A stretch of DNA of 64,000 nucleotides from Nocardioides lacusdianchii (GCF_020102855.1 NZ_JADHZD010000008.1:144086-208085), one strand, 5' to 3'. Positions 24,823-33,780 are shown, counted from the first letter of the stretch. Numbers and translations are program-made. The notes: generated by a model not told the origin, from the sequence alone.

Positions 24823-25632
24823 TCAGCGCGAGAGGTGCCTGGCGCGCGCGAAGCAGAACAGGCCGTACGCCCCGATGCCGAGGCCGATGGCCGTCAGCAT
24901 GACCGGACCGAAGGGCTGCTCGAGCACGGTCTGCAGCGCCTGGTCGAGACCGCCGGACTCCTTGGCGCGATGGGTGATCGCGGCGTATCCGAAGAGGCCG
25001 CCGATGACGCCGAGAGCCACGCCCTTGGCGATGTAGCCGACCTTGCCGAGCGTGACGTAGGCCGAGCCGTCCTGGCCGGACTGCCCCTGTGCGTCGAGGT
25101 GCTCGCGGAACTTCTCGGTCCAGCCGCGGACGATGAGCGAGATGCCGTAGCCGATGATCGCCAGGCCGATCGCGCCGACGATCAGCTGACCGCCGGGCAG
25201 CTGCATGATCTTGGCCGTCGTGCCGTCGGTGCCACCCTTGGACCCGTCGCCGATGGCCACCTTGACCGCGCTCCAGCCCAGCGCGCCGTAGATGACCGCC
25301 TTGCCGAGCGACGTCGCCCGCTTGCGCCAGCGCTTCGTGTCGTCGGACTCCTCCGGGTAGCCGAAGGCGAACTCCAGGAGCCGCCAGACGACCAGGAGGA
25401 GCATCCCGACCGCGACCCCCCACACCAGCACCTCGCCGAACGGCTGCTCGGCGAGGTAGTGCAGGGCGCCGCTGTTGGACGCGTCCTCCTGCTTCCCGCC
25501 GAAGGCGAGCTGCACGGCGAGGAGGGCGACCAGCAGGTGGACGACGCCGTACGCCACGAGGCCGGCGCGGATCGCGTGGTCGAGCCAGCCGCTGCGGTGC
25601 ACGGAGTCGGCGGTGTCTGCGGCGGCGTTCAT
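24823..25632 (-). CDS. DUF1206 family membrane protein
   Basis: This 269-aa integral membrane protein has three repeats, each with two membrane helices, the first pair starting at about residue 20 (AIRAGLVAYGVVHLLVALL). The repeats share G-x-x-x-x-G-V/I-x-x and R-G-W-type loops, which identifies DUF1206. The function is unknown. The ATG at 25632 is six bases from TAGGTT, so the transcript is probably leaderless. The nusB stop lies 64 bases away on the same strand, so transcription may continue from nusB, but the promoter-like hexamer suggests independence. Confidence 0.88.
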   Translation of the reverse strand: MNAAADTADSVHRSGWLDHAIRAGLVAYGVVHLLVALLAVQLAFGGKQEDASNSGALHYLAEQPFGEVLVWGVAVGMLLLVVWRLLEFAFGYPEESDDTKRWRKRATSLGKAVIYGALGWSAVKVAIGDGSKGGTDGTTAKIMQLPGGQLIVGAIGLAIIGYGISLIVRGWTEKFREHLDAQGQSGQDGSAYVTLGKVGYIAKGVALGVIGGLFGYAAITHRAKESGGLDQALQTVLEQPFGPVMLTAIGLGIGAYGLFCFARARHLSR

Positions 25633-25638
25633 GACGCC

Positions 25639-25644
25639 AACCTA
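25639..25644 (-). promoter_or_regulatory. -10 element for the DUF1206 gene
   Basis: On the minus strand TAGGTT is six bases before the ATG at 25632. Confidence 0.5.
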
Positions 25645-25696
25645 GACCCGCCGGGGACGGGACCGCGAGCGGTGTCGCCCGTGGGGGTGGGGTGGG

Positions 25697-26107
25697 TCAG
25701 ACCAGGGTGGAGCGGTCGCGCTGGATCGAGCCGAGCAGGCCGTTGACGAAGGCCGGCGAGTCGTCGGTGGAGAGGTCCTGCACGAGGTGCAGCGCCTCGC
25801 TCACCGCGACGGTGTCGGGGACGTCGGCGTCGCCCCACAGCAGCTCGTAGACGCCGATGCGCAGCACGTTGCGGTCGACCGCGGGCATCCGCGCGAGGGT
25901 CCAGCCCTTGCTGTAGGTGCTCAGCACCTCGTCGATGCGCTCGAGGTGCTCGACCACGCCACGCACCAGCGTGCCGGTGTAGGCGTTGGTCGGGCCCTCA
26001 CCGGCCTCGATGGCGCGCTCGAGCGCGACGACGGGGTCCTCGGAGCGGAGCTCGGAGGCGAACAGGATGTCCAGCGCGCGCTTGCGCGCCTTCGAACGGG
26101 CAGCCAC
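25697..26107 (-). CDS. nusB: Transcription antitermination factor NusB
   Basis: The 136-aa RNA-binding helical protein joins NusE (S10) on boxA RNA and supports rRNA operon antitermination. The N-terminal arginine-rich KARKRALDILFASELR, the central RIDEVLSTYSKGW and MPAVDRNVLRIGVYELLW, and the C-terminal FVNGLLGSI are diagnostic. It lies nine bases downstream of efp, the usual actinobacterial efp-nusB pair, and is probably cotranscribed with it. Confidence 0.96.
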   Translation of the reverse strand: MAARSKARKRALDILFASELRSEDPVVALERAIEAGEGPTNAYTGTLVRGVVEHLERIDEVLSTYSKGWTLARMPAVDRNVLRIGVYELLWGDADVPDTVAVSEALHLVQDLSTDDSPAFVNGLLGSIQRDRSTLV

Positions 26108-26116
26108 GTGGTGCGC

Positions 26117-26680
26117 TCAGCCCTTGACGCGGCCGAGGTAGGACGAGTCGCGGGTGTCGACCTTGACCTTCTCGCCGGAGGTGATGAAGAGCGGCACGGC
26201 GATCTGGTGGCCGGTCTCGAGCGTGGCGGGCTTGGTGCCGCCGGTGGAGCGGTCGCCCTGCAGGCCCGGCTCGGTCTCGGCGATGAGCAGCTCGACCGAG
26301 GCCGGCAGCTCGATGAAGAGCACGCGGCCCTCGTTGGTGGCGACGATCGCCTCCTGGTTCTCCAGCATGAAGTTCTTGGCGTCGCCCACGATCTCGGGCG
26401 CGACCTCGAGCTGCTCGTAGGTGCTGGTGTCCATGAAGACGTAGGACGAGCCGTCGTTGTAGAGGTACTGCATGGTCCGCTTGTCGACGTTGGCCGTCTC
26501 GACCTTGGTGCCGGCGTTGAAGGTCTTGTCGACGTTCTTGCCCGACTCCACGTTGCGGAGCTTGGTGCGCACGAAGGCCGGGCCCTTGCCGGGCTTCACG
26601 TGCTGGAACTCGACGACGGCCCAGAGCTGGCCCTCGATCTTGAGGACCATGCCGTTCTTGAGGTCGTTGGTGCTTGCCAT
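26117..26680 (-). CDS. efp: Translation elongation factor P
   Basis: EF-P binds ribosomes stalled at polyproline stretches and restores peptide bond formation. The 187-aa protein has the three-domain layout, with the N-terminal KOW domain tip KPGKGPAF near residues 29-36, where the second lysine is the position modified in other bacteria, and the C-terminal OB domain ending in [15 protein letters not shown]. The ATG at 26680 has a GGAGG-containing ribosome binding site. nusB follows nine bases later. Confidence 0.97.
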   Translation of the reverse strand: MASTNDLKNGMVLKIEGQLWAVVEFQHVKPGKGPAFVRTKLRNVESGKNVDKTFNAGTKVETANVDKRTMQYLYNDGSSYVFMDTSTYEQLEVAPEIVGDAKNFMLENQEAIVATNEGRVLFIELPASVELLIAETEPGLQGDRSTGGTKPATLETGHQIAVPLFITSGEKVKVDTRDSSYLGRVKG

Positions 26681-26756
26681 GCTGTGTTCCGCCTCCGTCG
26701 AGTTGTCAAAGATGAGTAGGCACCCTCCGCTGGGCGGTCGGCGCCGACGCGCCAGT

Positions 26757-27572
26757 CTAGTGGTGGCCGACGAGAGCCATGAAATGCTCGGCCTGCGCCT
26801 CCGTCGTGCCCGGTGGGTTGCGCCGCCACCCGCCGTTGCCCGGGAGGAGCATCGCCAGCCAGAACGCGGCGAAGAGCGGGCGGTAGGCCCCCATCCGCTC
26901 GCGGTCCTCGGCGTCGATCCCGACCGCGTCGGCCAGTGCGCGGGCGTCGTACACCCCCGGCAGGCGGCTGCCGAGGTGCTCGACGTGGTCGGCGAGCTCG
27001 TACGCCGGGTCGCTGAGGCCGCCGTCCTCGAAGTCGACGAGCCGTACGTCGCGCCCGTCCCAGAGCACGTTGGCCGGGTTGAGGTCGGCGATCCCGAGCG
27101 CGGTGAGCCGCGGCTCCGGCACCGGCGGGTCGGCGACGAACGCCCGTGCGGCGTCGAGCGCATCGGCCACCAGCCCCGGGTCGCGGCACTCCCGGAGGTC
27201 GTGGTCGTCCGCCAGCCACTCGACCAGGACCCGCGGGTGCTCGGCAGCGCCGTACCTCCGCGGGCCGATGCCCGCATCCGTCACCGCCTGCACCGGTACG
27301 TCGTACAGCCGGCGCAGCGCGGCGCCGAGCGCCTGCGTCTGGACGGGCGTCAGCGGTCGTGGCGCGAGCGGGTCGCCGGGGATCCGCTCCATCACGATGA
27401 CCGGCGTCCCACCGTCCTCGCGGCGCAGGGGCCGCGGTGCGAGGCCGGGCGCGTGCTCGGCGAGGAGCGTGAGGCAGGCCCACTCCCGCTCGGCCTGGAG
27501 CTGGTGGTCGGCGACGAACACCTTGCGCACCTCACGCTCACCAAGGGTGAGGCCGTGGGTCGAGGTCTGCAC
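26757..27572 (-). CDS. Aminoglycoside phosphotransferase/choline kinase-like protein
   Basis: The 271-aa protein has the APH fold: a catalytic loop with D-L-N-P-A-N-V-L-W in [12 protein letters not shown] and the metal-binding aspartate in [21 protein letters not shown]. An N-lobe with VIVMERIPG precedes it. The catalytic loop carries Ala-Asp in place of the usual His-Gly-Asp, which is tolerated in some family members. The substrate is unknown and no antibiotic resistance should be inferred. The GTG start has TACGGT six bases upstream. Confidence 0.82.
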   Translation of the reverse strand: MQTSTHGLTLGEREVRKVFVADHQLQAEREWACLTLLAEHAPGLAPRPLRREDGGTPVIVMERIPGDPLAPRPLTPVQTQALGAALRRLYDVPVQAVTDAGIGPRRYGAAEHPRVLVEWLADDHDLRECRDPGLVADALDAARAFVADPPVPEPRLTALGIADLNPANVLWDGRDVRLVDFEDGGLSDPAYELADHVEHLGSRLPGVYDARALADAVGIDAEDRERMGAYRPLFAAFWLAMLLPGNGGWRRNPPGTTEAQAEHFMALVGHH

Positions 27573-27578
27573 CGGCTC

Positions 27579-27584
27579 ACCGTA
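27579..27584 (-). promoter_or_regulatory. -10 element for the APH-family gene
   Basis: On the minus strand TACGGT is six bases before the GTG at 27572. It is divergent from the TAGCGT element at 27592-27597, with only seven bases between. Confidence 0.45.
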
Positions 27585-27591
27585 GCCGCGC

Positions 27592-27597
27592 TAGCGT
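27592..27597 (+). promoter_or_regulatory. -10 element for the NAD(P)-binding gene at 27605
   Basis: TAGCGT ends seven bases before the ATG at 27605. Confidence 0.45.
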
Positions 27598-27604
27598 CGC
27601 CACC

Positions 27605-28255
27605 ATGCGCATCACGATCTTCGGCGGCCACGGCAAGGTGGCCCTCCTGCTCGCTCCCCTGCTCGTCGAGGCCGGACACGAGGTCACCTCGGTCATCCGC
27701 AACCCCGACCACGTCTCCGACGTCGAGGCCACCGGTGCGACCGCGGTCGTCTCCTCGCTCGAGGACGCTGACACCGCAGCCCTCACTGAGCTGCTGTCCG
27801 GCCAGGACGGCGTCGTCTGGTCCGCCGGCGCCGGTGGCGGCAGCCCCGAGCGCACCGACGCCGTGGACCGTGACGCCGCGATCCGCTCGATGGACGCTGC
27901 GGTCGCCGCCGGCGTGAAGCGCTACGTGATGGTGTCCTTCTCCGGCGCGTCGGTCGAGCACCTCGTGCCCGAGGACGACTCGTTCCGTCGCTACCAGGAC
28001 GCCAAGATCGCCGCCGACGAGCACCTGCGCGGCACCGAGCTCGGGTGGACGGTCCTGGGCCCCGGCGCGCTCACCGACGACCCGGCCGACGGACGCGTCA
28101 ACCCGGCCGCGAGCTCGCGCGACGGCGACGAGTCGCCGCGTGAGCTGGTCGCCCAGGTCGCGGCCGCCGTGCTGGCCGACGACCGTGCCTCGCGCACGAC
28201 GCTCGTCTTCGGCAAGGGCGACGTGCCGATCGACGACTGGCTGTCCTCTCTGTGA
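27605..28255 (+). CDS. NAD(P)-binding oxidoreductase, atypical SDR (NmrA-like)
   Basis: The 216-aa protein starts with the dinucleotide-binding motif ITIFGGHGKVALLLAP and has a Rossmann fold throughout, with VIRNPDHV after the second strand and YVMVSFSGA in the middle. It is an atypical SDR similar to plant TIC62/YwnB-type proteins, with no clear catalytic YxxxK. Its stop overlaps the next gene by GTGA, so the two Rossmann-fold proteins are made together. Confidence 0.8.
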   Translation: MRITIFGGHGKVALLLAPLLVEAGHEVTSVIRNPDHVSDVEATGATAVVSSLEDADTAALTELLSGQDGVVWSAGAGGGSPERTDAVDRDAAIRSMDAAVAAGVKRYVMVSFSGASVEHLVPEDDSFRRYQDAKIAADEHLRGTELGWTVLGPGALTDDPADGRVNPAASSRDGDESPRELVAQVAAAVLADDRASRTTLVFGKGDVPIDDWLSSL

Positions 28256-29277
28256 GGATCCTCGTCACGGGAGCCACCGGCTACGTCGGCGGACGCCTCG
28301 TGCCCCTGCTCCTCGACCGAGGTCACACGGTCCGCACGACCACCAGTGACCCGGGGCGCGACGCCCCGTGGTGGGCAGGTCGCGTCGAGACCGTGGTGAT
28401 GGACGTGCTCGATCCCGAGCAGGTCGCAGCCGCCTGCCAGGACGTCGACGCGGTCTACTACCTCATCCACGGGATGGGTGGCGACGACTTCGCCGAGACC
28501 GACCGCAAGGCGGCCCGCAACGTCGCCGCTGCGGCGCGCGCGGCAGCGGTGGACCGGGTCGTCTACCTCTCCGGCATCGTCCCCGATGTCCCGGACGACG
28601 AGCTGTCGGAGCACATCACCTCCCGCCGGGAGGTGGAGCAGATCCTCGAGGGCGCAGCCGACACGGTCGTCGTGCTGCGCGCAGCCGTGCTCATCGGCAG
28701 CGGGTCGACGTCGTTCGAGATCATCCGTCAGGTCAGCGAACGGATGCCCGTGCACACCGTCCCCCGGTGGATGGACTCACTGGTGCAGCCGGTGGCGGTC
28801 GTGGACGCGCTGGAGGCCCTCGTCGGAGCACTCGACCACACCGGGCCCTCACGGCACTTCGACGTCGGCGGACCGGCCCGCCTGCGCTACGGCGAGCTCC
28901 TCGAGAGGTACACGGCGCACGCGGGTCTCGACCGCACGCAGCTCACCGTGCCGCTGCTCCCGACAGCACTCGTCGGGACGTTGGTGGGCAGCCTCACCGA
29001 TGTGCCACGTCCCACCGTCGGAGCGCTGGTGGAGAGCCTGCAGCACGACATGGTCGCAGCCGACGACGCCTTCCTGGCGCTGCTCCCCGACGGTCACGTG
29101 CTCGTGGGGGTGGACGAGGCGCTGCGGCGCTCGCTCGTGCCCGCGTCGACCGGTCCCGAGCAGTCGGACGCCATGGGTCCGATGCCCCAGGATCCGGTCT
29201 GGGCCGGCGGCGGGGACGGGCGAGGAGCCCTCGCCAGGGTGGCGGACGCGGTCAGGGGTGCCCTGCCCGGGTCGTGA
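28252..29277 (+). CDS. NAD(P)H-binding epimerase-like protein
   Basis: The 341-aa protein begins with ILVTGATGYVGGRLVPLLLD, the dinucleotide-binding glycine motif of extended/atypical SDRs, and contains AVYYLIHGMGGDDFAETDRKAARN and RVVYLSGIVPD. It resembles the actinobacterial NAD(P)H-binding proteins related to complex I NDUFA9-like and DUF2867-linked epimerases. The C-terminal 60 residues are low in recognisable motifs. It is coupled to the upstream gene by a GTGA overlap. The substrate is unknown. Confidence 0.8.
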   Translation: MRILVTGATGYVGGRLVPLLLDRGHTVRTTTSDPGRDAPWWAGRVETVVMDVLDPEQVAAACQDVDAVYYLIHGMGGDDFAETDRKAARNVAAAARAAAVDRVVYLSGIVPDVPDDELSEHITSRREVEQILEGAADTVVVLRAAVLIGSGSTSFEIIRQVSERMPVHTVPRWMDSLVQPVAVVDALEALVGALDHTGPSRHFDVGGPARLRYGELLERYTAHAGLDRTQLTVPLLPTALVGTLVGSLTDVPRPTVGALVESLQHDMVAADDAFLALLPDGHVLVGVDEALRRSLVPASTGPEQSDAMGPMPQDPVWAGGGDGRGALARVADAVRGALPGS

Positions 29278-29304
29278 GTCCCGCCAGGACGGCGAGCTCC
29301 GCCC

Positions 29305-29730
29305 TCAGCGCACCAGGCGCGCCGCACGGCGTGACGCCACGCCGGAGTCGGTGCAGAAGCCGTCCCCGCTCCGCTTGAGGCACAGCAGGCCGAGCAGCCG
29401 CCCGTCGTCGTCCACGACGGCGAGCCGCCTCTCACCCGCAGCCTGCATCGCCCGCCGTGCGTCCTCCGACGCCCGTGAGGCGTTCACCGTGCGGCCCTCG
29501 ACCCGCGCGTGCGCGAGAGCCGAGCCCGGTGCGTCGGACCCGGACCCGGCGGGCGGCAGGTCGTCGCGCACGAGGGTGCCGAGGAGCCGCTCGCCGACGC
29601 GCCCCGTGCCGGTGAGCAGCACCATGTGCACGTGGGAGCTGTCGAAGACCCTCCGCACCTCGTCCAGCGGCTCGGACGCCGCCAGCACGATCGGCGAGCG
29701 GAGCATCAGCTCGGTGACACCACCTGTCAT
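29305..29730 (-). CDS. CBS-domain protein
   Basis: The 141-aa protein is essentially a CBS pair: first repeat MLRSPIVLAASEPLDEVRRVFDSSHVHMVLLTG, second repeat RTVNASRASEDARRAMQAAGERRLAVVDDDGRLLGLLCL. CBS pairs bind adenosyl ligands and regulate partners. No effector domain is fused. The partner is unknown. CATCAT lies six bases before the ATG and could be a weak -10 element. Confidence 0.8.
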   Translation of the reverse strand: MTGGVTELMLRSPIVLAASEPLDEVRRVFDSSHVHMVLLTGTGRVGERLLGTLVRDDLPPAGSGSDAPGSALAHARVEGRTVNASRASEDARRAMQAAGERRLAVVDDDGRLLGLLCLKRSGDGFCTDSGVASRRAARLVR

Positions 29731-29799
29731 GGGTCCATGATGGGCGCCCGGGTGCTCCCTGTCCTCACCCGGGCGGCGAGGTTCGCCGAGCGGACACGC

Positions 29800-30642
29800 T
29801 CAATCGAGGTCGACCTCGCCCACGACCCGCGTGACGGCGTCCCCGGAGACCCAGACCTGGTCGCCGTCGGCCTCGATCCGCACGCGGCCCTCGCGGCCGA
29901 TCACCGAGCCCTGGCGGGAGGTGTACGCCGACGGCAGCGCGCCGGTGCCGGTGAGCCACTGGCCCAGGCCGGCGTTGGCGCTGCCCGTGACCGGGTCCTC
30001 ACCGAAGTCACGGCCGTCGGCGTAGAACGCCCGCACCTCGACGTCCGCGCCGAGGTCCGCCGCTCGCGCGGCGTCCCAGCGTCCGAGGACCGTCACCTTG
30101 AGGTCGGTGAAGGCGGCGATGTCGGGCACCACGTCGAGGACGGACTGCGCCGTCCCGAGGTCGACGCCGACCCAGCCGGGCCCGTTGTCGATCCACGCCA
30201 TGTCCTGCACGTCAGCATCCGCGATGTCGAGCGCGCGCACGATCCGGGCGCGCAGATCGGTGTCCACCGACCCCGAGCGGCGCAGCGGGGGTGCCGCGAA
30301 GCCGAGCCGCGGCGAGCGGCGTACGTCGACGAGGCCGGCGCCGCACTCCTGCACGACGACTTCGCCCTGCGGCACTCCCCCGGCCTCGAGCCAGGCGTGC
30401 GCGCTGCCGATCGTCGGGTGACCGGCGAACGGCAGCTCACCGGTGGGCGTCCAGATCCGGACCCGGTAGTCGGCGCGGTCGTCGGTCGGCGCGCAGAGGA
30501 ACGTCGTCTCGGACAGGTTCGTCCAGCGCGCGAAGTGCGCCATCTGCGCATCATCCACGCCGTCGGCGTCGTGGACGACCGCGAGCGGGTTGCCGAGCCA
30601 CGGCTCGGCGCTGAACACATCGACCTGGCGGAAGGGCAGCAC
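29800..30642 (-). CDS. PhzF-family isomerase/epimerase
   Basis: The 280-aa protein starts LPFRQVDVFSAEPWLGNPLAVVHD, the usual PhzF opening, and has the conserved glutamate in TNLSETTFL, which is the catalytic acid in PhzF, and the motif FAGHPTIGSAHAWL. The second half repeats the fold with DPVTGSANAGLGQWL. PhzF isomerises a dihydroxyanthranilate in phenazine biosynthesis, but no other phz gene is near, so this is probably a general PhzF-like isomerase. The GTG at 30642 avoids overlap with the upstream gene; a GTG at 30681 would add 13 residues and overlap it by 19 bases. Confidence 0.87.
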   Translation of the reverse strand: MLPFRQVDVFSAEPWLGNPLAVVHDADGVDDAQMAHFARWTNLSETTFLCAPTDDRADYRVRIWTPTGELPFAGHPTIGSAHAWLEAGGVPQGEVVVQECGAGLVDVRRSPRLGFAAPPLRRSGSVDTDLRARIVRALDIADADVQDMAWIDNGPGWVGVDLGTAQSVLDVVPDIAAFTDLKVTVLGRWDAARAADLGADVEVRAFYADGRDFGEDPVTGSANAGLGQWLTGTGALPSAYTSRQGSVIGREGRVRIEADGDQVWVSGDAVTRVVGEVDLD

Positions 30643-30662
30643 CGGCCGATCCAAGCACAGCG

Positions 30663-30941
30663 TCAGCCGTGCGCGCTCCACCGCCGGCCGGCCTGGTCGG
30701 CCGCAGCCGCGATGAGCCCCGCGAGCTCGGGCCGGTCCGGGACCGGGAAGGAGACGTAGGCGCCGCGACCGCCGGCGACGGGGCGGCCGTAGGCCTTCGC
30801 GGCGAGCGAGCCGTCCGGCAGCATCCGGATGGTCAGCGACTGGAGCTCGAACTCCTCGTCGCGGCGGGTGTCGCGCCAGCGCAGGTCCTCGGGGATGACC
30901 ACGTTGATCGCCATCGCGCTGACCTCGACCGGTGCGTCCAC
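30663..30941 (-). CDS. Small conserved hypothetical protein
   Basis: The product is 92 aa from the GTG at 30941, or 83 aa from the ATG at 30914 (MAINVVIPEDLRWRDTRRDE). It contains LTIRMLPDGSLAAKAYGRPV and AYVSFPVPDRPELAGL and has no membrane segment. No family is recognised. It sits 22 bases downstream of aroQ and 20 bases upstream of the PhzF gene, so it appears to be part of this operon. Confidence 0.6.
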   Translation of the reverse strand: MDAPVEVSAMAINVVIPEDLRWRDTRRDEEFELQSLTIRMLPDGSLAAKAYGRPVAGGRGAYVSFPVPDRPELAGLIAAAADQAGRRWSAHG

Positions 30942-30963
30942 GTCCCCGATCGTGCCATGCGGG

Positions 30964-31395
30964 TCACGAGGCGGCGAGGTGCTCCAGCGCCTGGCGGTAG
31001 CCGTCGATCCCCTGCCCCGCGATCGTGACCGCCGCGTGGGGCTCGACCACCGAGGTGTGGCGGAACTCCTCGGCACGTTGCTTGGGGTCGGAGATGTGGA
31101 CCTCGACGAGGGGTGCCTCCAGCTGCGCGCAGGCGTCCCAGAGTGCGAGCGAGTAGTGCGTCCACGCGCCCGCGTTGAGCACCACCGGGGTCAGGTCGTC
31201 GGCGGCGGCGTTGAGCCAGTCGAGCAGCTCGCCCTCGTGGTTGGTCTGGCGCACCTCGACCTCGAGGCCGAGCGCACGTCCCCACTCGACGCACTGGTGG
31301 GCGAGCTCGGCGTGGGTGGTCGAGCCGTATATCTCCGGCTGCCGGCGGCCGAGACGACCCAGGTTGGGTCCGTTGAGGACGAGCACACGCGTCAT
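30964..31395 (-). CDS. aroQ: 3-dehydroquinate dehydratase, type II
   Basis: The enzyme dehydrates 3-dehydroquinate to 3-dehydroshikimate in the shikimate pathway. The 143-aa size is typical of the dodecameric type II form. LVLNGPNLGRLGRRQPEIYGS holds the catalytic tyrosine, QTNHEGELLDWL is the flexible lid region, and VEVHISDP carries the catalytic histidine. The ATG overlaps the DUF402 gene stop by ATGA, linking it to aroB through that gene. Confidence 0.97.
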   Translation of the reverse strand: MTRVLVLNGPNLGRLGRRQPEIYGSTTHAELAHQCVEWGRALGLEVEVRQTNHEGELLDWLNAAADDLTPVVLNAGAWTHYSLALWDACAQLEAPLVEVHISDPKQRAEEFRHTSVVEPHAAVTIAGQGIDGYRQALEHLAAS

Positions 31396-32189
31396 GACGA
31401 GAGCGTACGGCTCCGCGCTGCTCGCACGTCCGCGGTGTCCGGGAGCGAAGGCACGGTCCAGTCCGCGGGCGACTGCCACGAGCGCCACTCCTCGTCCAGC
31501 GCCCAGTGGGCACCGCCGACCAGCTCGGCCCGGGCCCACTCCGCGGCGGCGTGCACCTCGGCCGCCGTCGCGGACGAGCAGTGGCCGGAGCCGACCGCCG
31601 CCTCGAGCTCGTCGGCGTCCTTGAGCCACAGCTCGCCGGACGGCTCGAGCCACAGGTCGAGCACCAGGTCGCGCGTCGCAGTCACGTCGCCGCGGCGACG
31701 GTGGGTGAGCTCGAGGTTCACGTAGTGCCCCGCGAAGGTGCCGTCGCCCTCGGTGAACACCCAGACCGACCAGGGCCGGCCGCTCGGCGCGATCCGCAGC
31801 ACGCCAGTGCCGTTCCAGCGACGCAAGACCGGACCGCGCTCGACGCCGAAGCGCTCGGCCAGCGGGACCTCGCGCAGCGAGCGTCCGTCGACGGGCGCCA
31901 TGGCGACCTGCTCGGTGCCCTCGGCGAGCCACGCCACCAGCCCGCGCGCGTCGTCGCGCACCACCCGCATCGGGTCGATGCCGTGGCCGTAGCGCCACAG
32001 CACGACATCCCCGGGCTCGAGGAACGGGCCCTGCCCGGCGTCCGGCCAACCCTCGGTGCCGGGCAGCCGGTGCGACTCGAGCACCTCGAGGTCGACCGGC
32101 CGGATCGCGGCTGCGCCGCCGATGAGACGGGTCATGGTGCCGCCAGACTCGCTGACCGTCGTGTCGTCGTCCCCCGAGGTGTCCGTCAC
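31392..32189 (-). CDS. DUF402 domain-containing protein
   Basis: The 265-aa protein contains the DUF402 beta-barrel signature in its middle: FTEGDGTFAGHYVNLELTHRRRGDVTATRDLVLDLWLEPSGELWLKD. Characterised DUF402/FomD-type proteins hydrolyse nucleoside diphosphates or nucleoside-conjugated phosphonates, so a nucleotide-phosphatase activity is plausible. It lies between aroB and aroQ with four-base overlaps on both sides, meaning tight coupling with shikimate genes even though no shikimate function is known for the family. Confidence 0.82.
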   Translation of the reverse strand: MTDTSGDDDTTVSESGGTMTRLIGGAAAIRPVDLEVLESHRLPGTEGWPDAGQGPFLEPGDVVLWRYGHGIDPMRVVRDDARGLVAWLAEGTEQVAMAPVDGRSLREVPLAERFGVERGPVLRRWNGTGVLRIAPSGRPWSVWVFTEGDGTFAGHYVNLELTHRRRGDVTATRDLVLDLWLEPSGELWLKDADELEAAVGSGHCSSATAAEVHAAAEWARAELVGGAHWALDEEWRSWQSPADWTVPSLPDTADVRAARSRTLSS

Positions 32190-33283
32190 CCGGCGGACGA
32201 TAGCGCGGCGTACGCCGCCCGCAGGTCGTCCTCGCCGGGCCCCGCGAGGATCCGCGGGGAGGCGAGGTCGTCCAGCACGACGAAGCGCAGCTGCGAGCCC
32301 CGCGCCTTCTTGTCGACCTTCATCGCGGCGTGCAGGTCATCGAAGGACGCGGCGTCGTACGTCGTCGGCAGCCCGACCCGCGACAACGCGGCGCGGTGCC
32401 GCTCGACCAGCGCCGGGTCGAGGGATCCGGCCCGGGCGGCGAGCTCGGCGACGAACACGCAGCCGATCGCTACGGCCTCGCCGTGGCGTACGGAGTAGTC
32501 GCTGGTGCGCTCGATGGCGTGCGCGAGGGTGTGGCCGTAGTTGAGCACCTCGCGACCGGGATGACCGTCCGAGCCGCCCTGTTCCTTCAGGTCGTCGACC
32601 ACGACGTCCACCTTGACGCGGACCGCACGCTCCACGAGCTCGCGCAGCTCGGCCGAGTCGTGGGTCAGCGCCGCGGGATCGGTGCGCTCCACGAGGTCGA
32701 GGATCGCGGGGTCGGCGATGAAGCCGCACTTGACGACCTCGCCCAGGCCGGCGACGAGCTCCTCGCGCGGCAGCGACTCCAGCAGCGACAGGTCGCAGAG
32801 CACGCCGGCGGGCTCGTGGAAGGCGCCGACGAGGTTCTTGCCGGCGCCGGTGTTGATGCCGGTCTTGCCGCCGACGGCGGCGTCGACCATGGCGAGCAGT
32901 GTCGTGGGCACGTGCACGACGCGTACGCCGCGCAGCCAGGAGGCGGCCACGAAGCCGCCGAGGTCGGTGGTCGCCCCGCCGCCGATCGTCACCACGGCGT
33001 CGCTGCGCGTGAAGCCGGACTCGCCGAGCGCCTCCCAGCAGTCGGAGGCGACGGGCGCGGTCTTGGCGCGCTCCCCCTCCGGGAGCCCCAGCGCGAGGAC
33101 GTCGTAGTGCTCGACGAGGGCGTCGACGATCGGGTCGACCAACGCCCCGAGCGTGCCGGCGTAGAGCACGGCCACGCGCTCGACCGAGTCGCCGAGGATC
33201 GAGGGCAGGCGACCGGTGATCCCGTGGCCGATGACGACGTCGTAGGGCGAGGCGCCGCCGACGTGGATGACCGTGTCGCTCAT
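32186..33283 (-). CDS. aroB: 3-dehydroquinate synthase
   Basis: The enzyme converts DAHP to 3-dehydroquinate with NAD+ and Zn2+. The 365-aa protein has GGGATTDLGGFVAASWLRGV (NAD binding) and TTLLAMVDAAVGGKTGIN. The metal-site segments are LGEVVKCGFI, LNYGHTLAHAIE and RHGEAVAIG. It overlaps aroK by ATGA and the DUF402 gene by GTGA, consistent with one transcript for the shikimate block. Confidence 0.97.
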   Translation of the reverse strand: MSDTVIHVGGASPYDVVIGHGITGRLPSILGDSVERVAVLYAGTLGALVDPIVDALVEHYDVLALGLPEGERAKTAPVASDCWEALGESGFTRSDAVVTIGGGATTDLGGFVAASWLRGVRVVHVPTTLLAMVDAAVGGKTGINTGAGKNLVGAFHEPAGVLCDLSLLESLPREELVAGLGEVVKCGFIADPAILDLVERTDPAALTHDSAELRELVERAVRVKVDVVVDDLKEQGGSDGHPGREVLNYGHTLAHAIERTSDYSVRHGEAVAIGCVFVAELAARAGSLDPALVERHRAALSRVGLPTTYDAASFDDLHAAMKVDKKARGSQLRFVVLDDLASPRILAGPGEDDLRAAYAALSSAG

Positions 33284-33780
33284 GCCAGCAGCTCCCGGAT
33301 GGCGGCCGCGACCGCGTCGGGGGTGCGGCCGTCGGTGTCGACGACGTGGGTGGCGACCGACTCGTAGACCGGGGTGCGCTCGTCGAGCAGCACCTTGATC
33401 CGCGAGCGGACGTTGCCGAGCAGGAGCGGGCGGCCCACACCGATGCCGACTCGCTTGACCGCGTCGGAGAGCCCGACGCGCAGGAAGACCACGGGCACGT
33501 CGGCGAGCAGGTCGCGCGTCTCCGCGCGCAGCACCGCTCCGCCGCCGAGGGCCAGCACGCCGTCGTGCTCGGCGACCGCCGCGGCGACCGCCGCCGCCTC
33601 GAGCTCACGGAAGGCGTCCTCCCCCGACTCCACGAAGATGTCGGAGATCTCGCGACCGGTGGTGGCCTCGATGTCGGCGTCGGTATCACGCACTGGGACG
33701 CCCCAGGCGTCACCGAGCAGGCCTGCCACCGTCGTCTTGCCGGCACCCATCGGCCCGACCAGCACCACGCGGGGCGGCAT
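33280..33780 (-). CDS. aroK: Shikimate kinase
   Basis: The 166-aa kinase phosphorylates shikimate at the 3-OH using ATP. The Walker A motif GPMGAGKTT is at about residues 9-17, DTDADIE binds magnesium and shikimate, and GGGAVLR near residue 78 together with the LID-region arginines of VGIGVGRPLLLGN fit the family. The start overlaps the aroC stop by TGATG and the stop overlaps aroB. Confidence 0.96.
   Translation of the reverse strand: MPPRVVLVGPMGAGKTTVAGLLGDAWGVPVRDTDADIEATTGREISDIFVESGEDAFRELEAAAVAAAVAEHDGVLALGGGAVLRAETRDLLADVPVVFLRVGLSDAVKRVGIGVGRPLLLGNVRSRIKVLLDERTPVYESVATHVVDTDGRTPDAVAAAIRELLA

Noticed and set aside
26757..27572. Antibiotic resistance gene
   Set aside because: The APH-like fold alone does not support aminoglycoside resistance; the catalytic loop deviates and the context is housekeeping.
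29800..30642. Phenazine biosynthesis cluster
   Set aside because: Only a PhzF-like gene is present; no phzA, B, D, E or G homologue is nearby.
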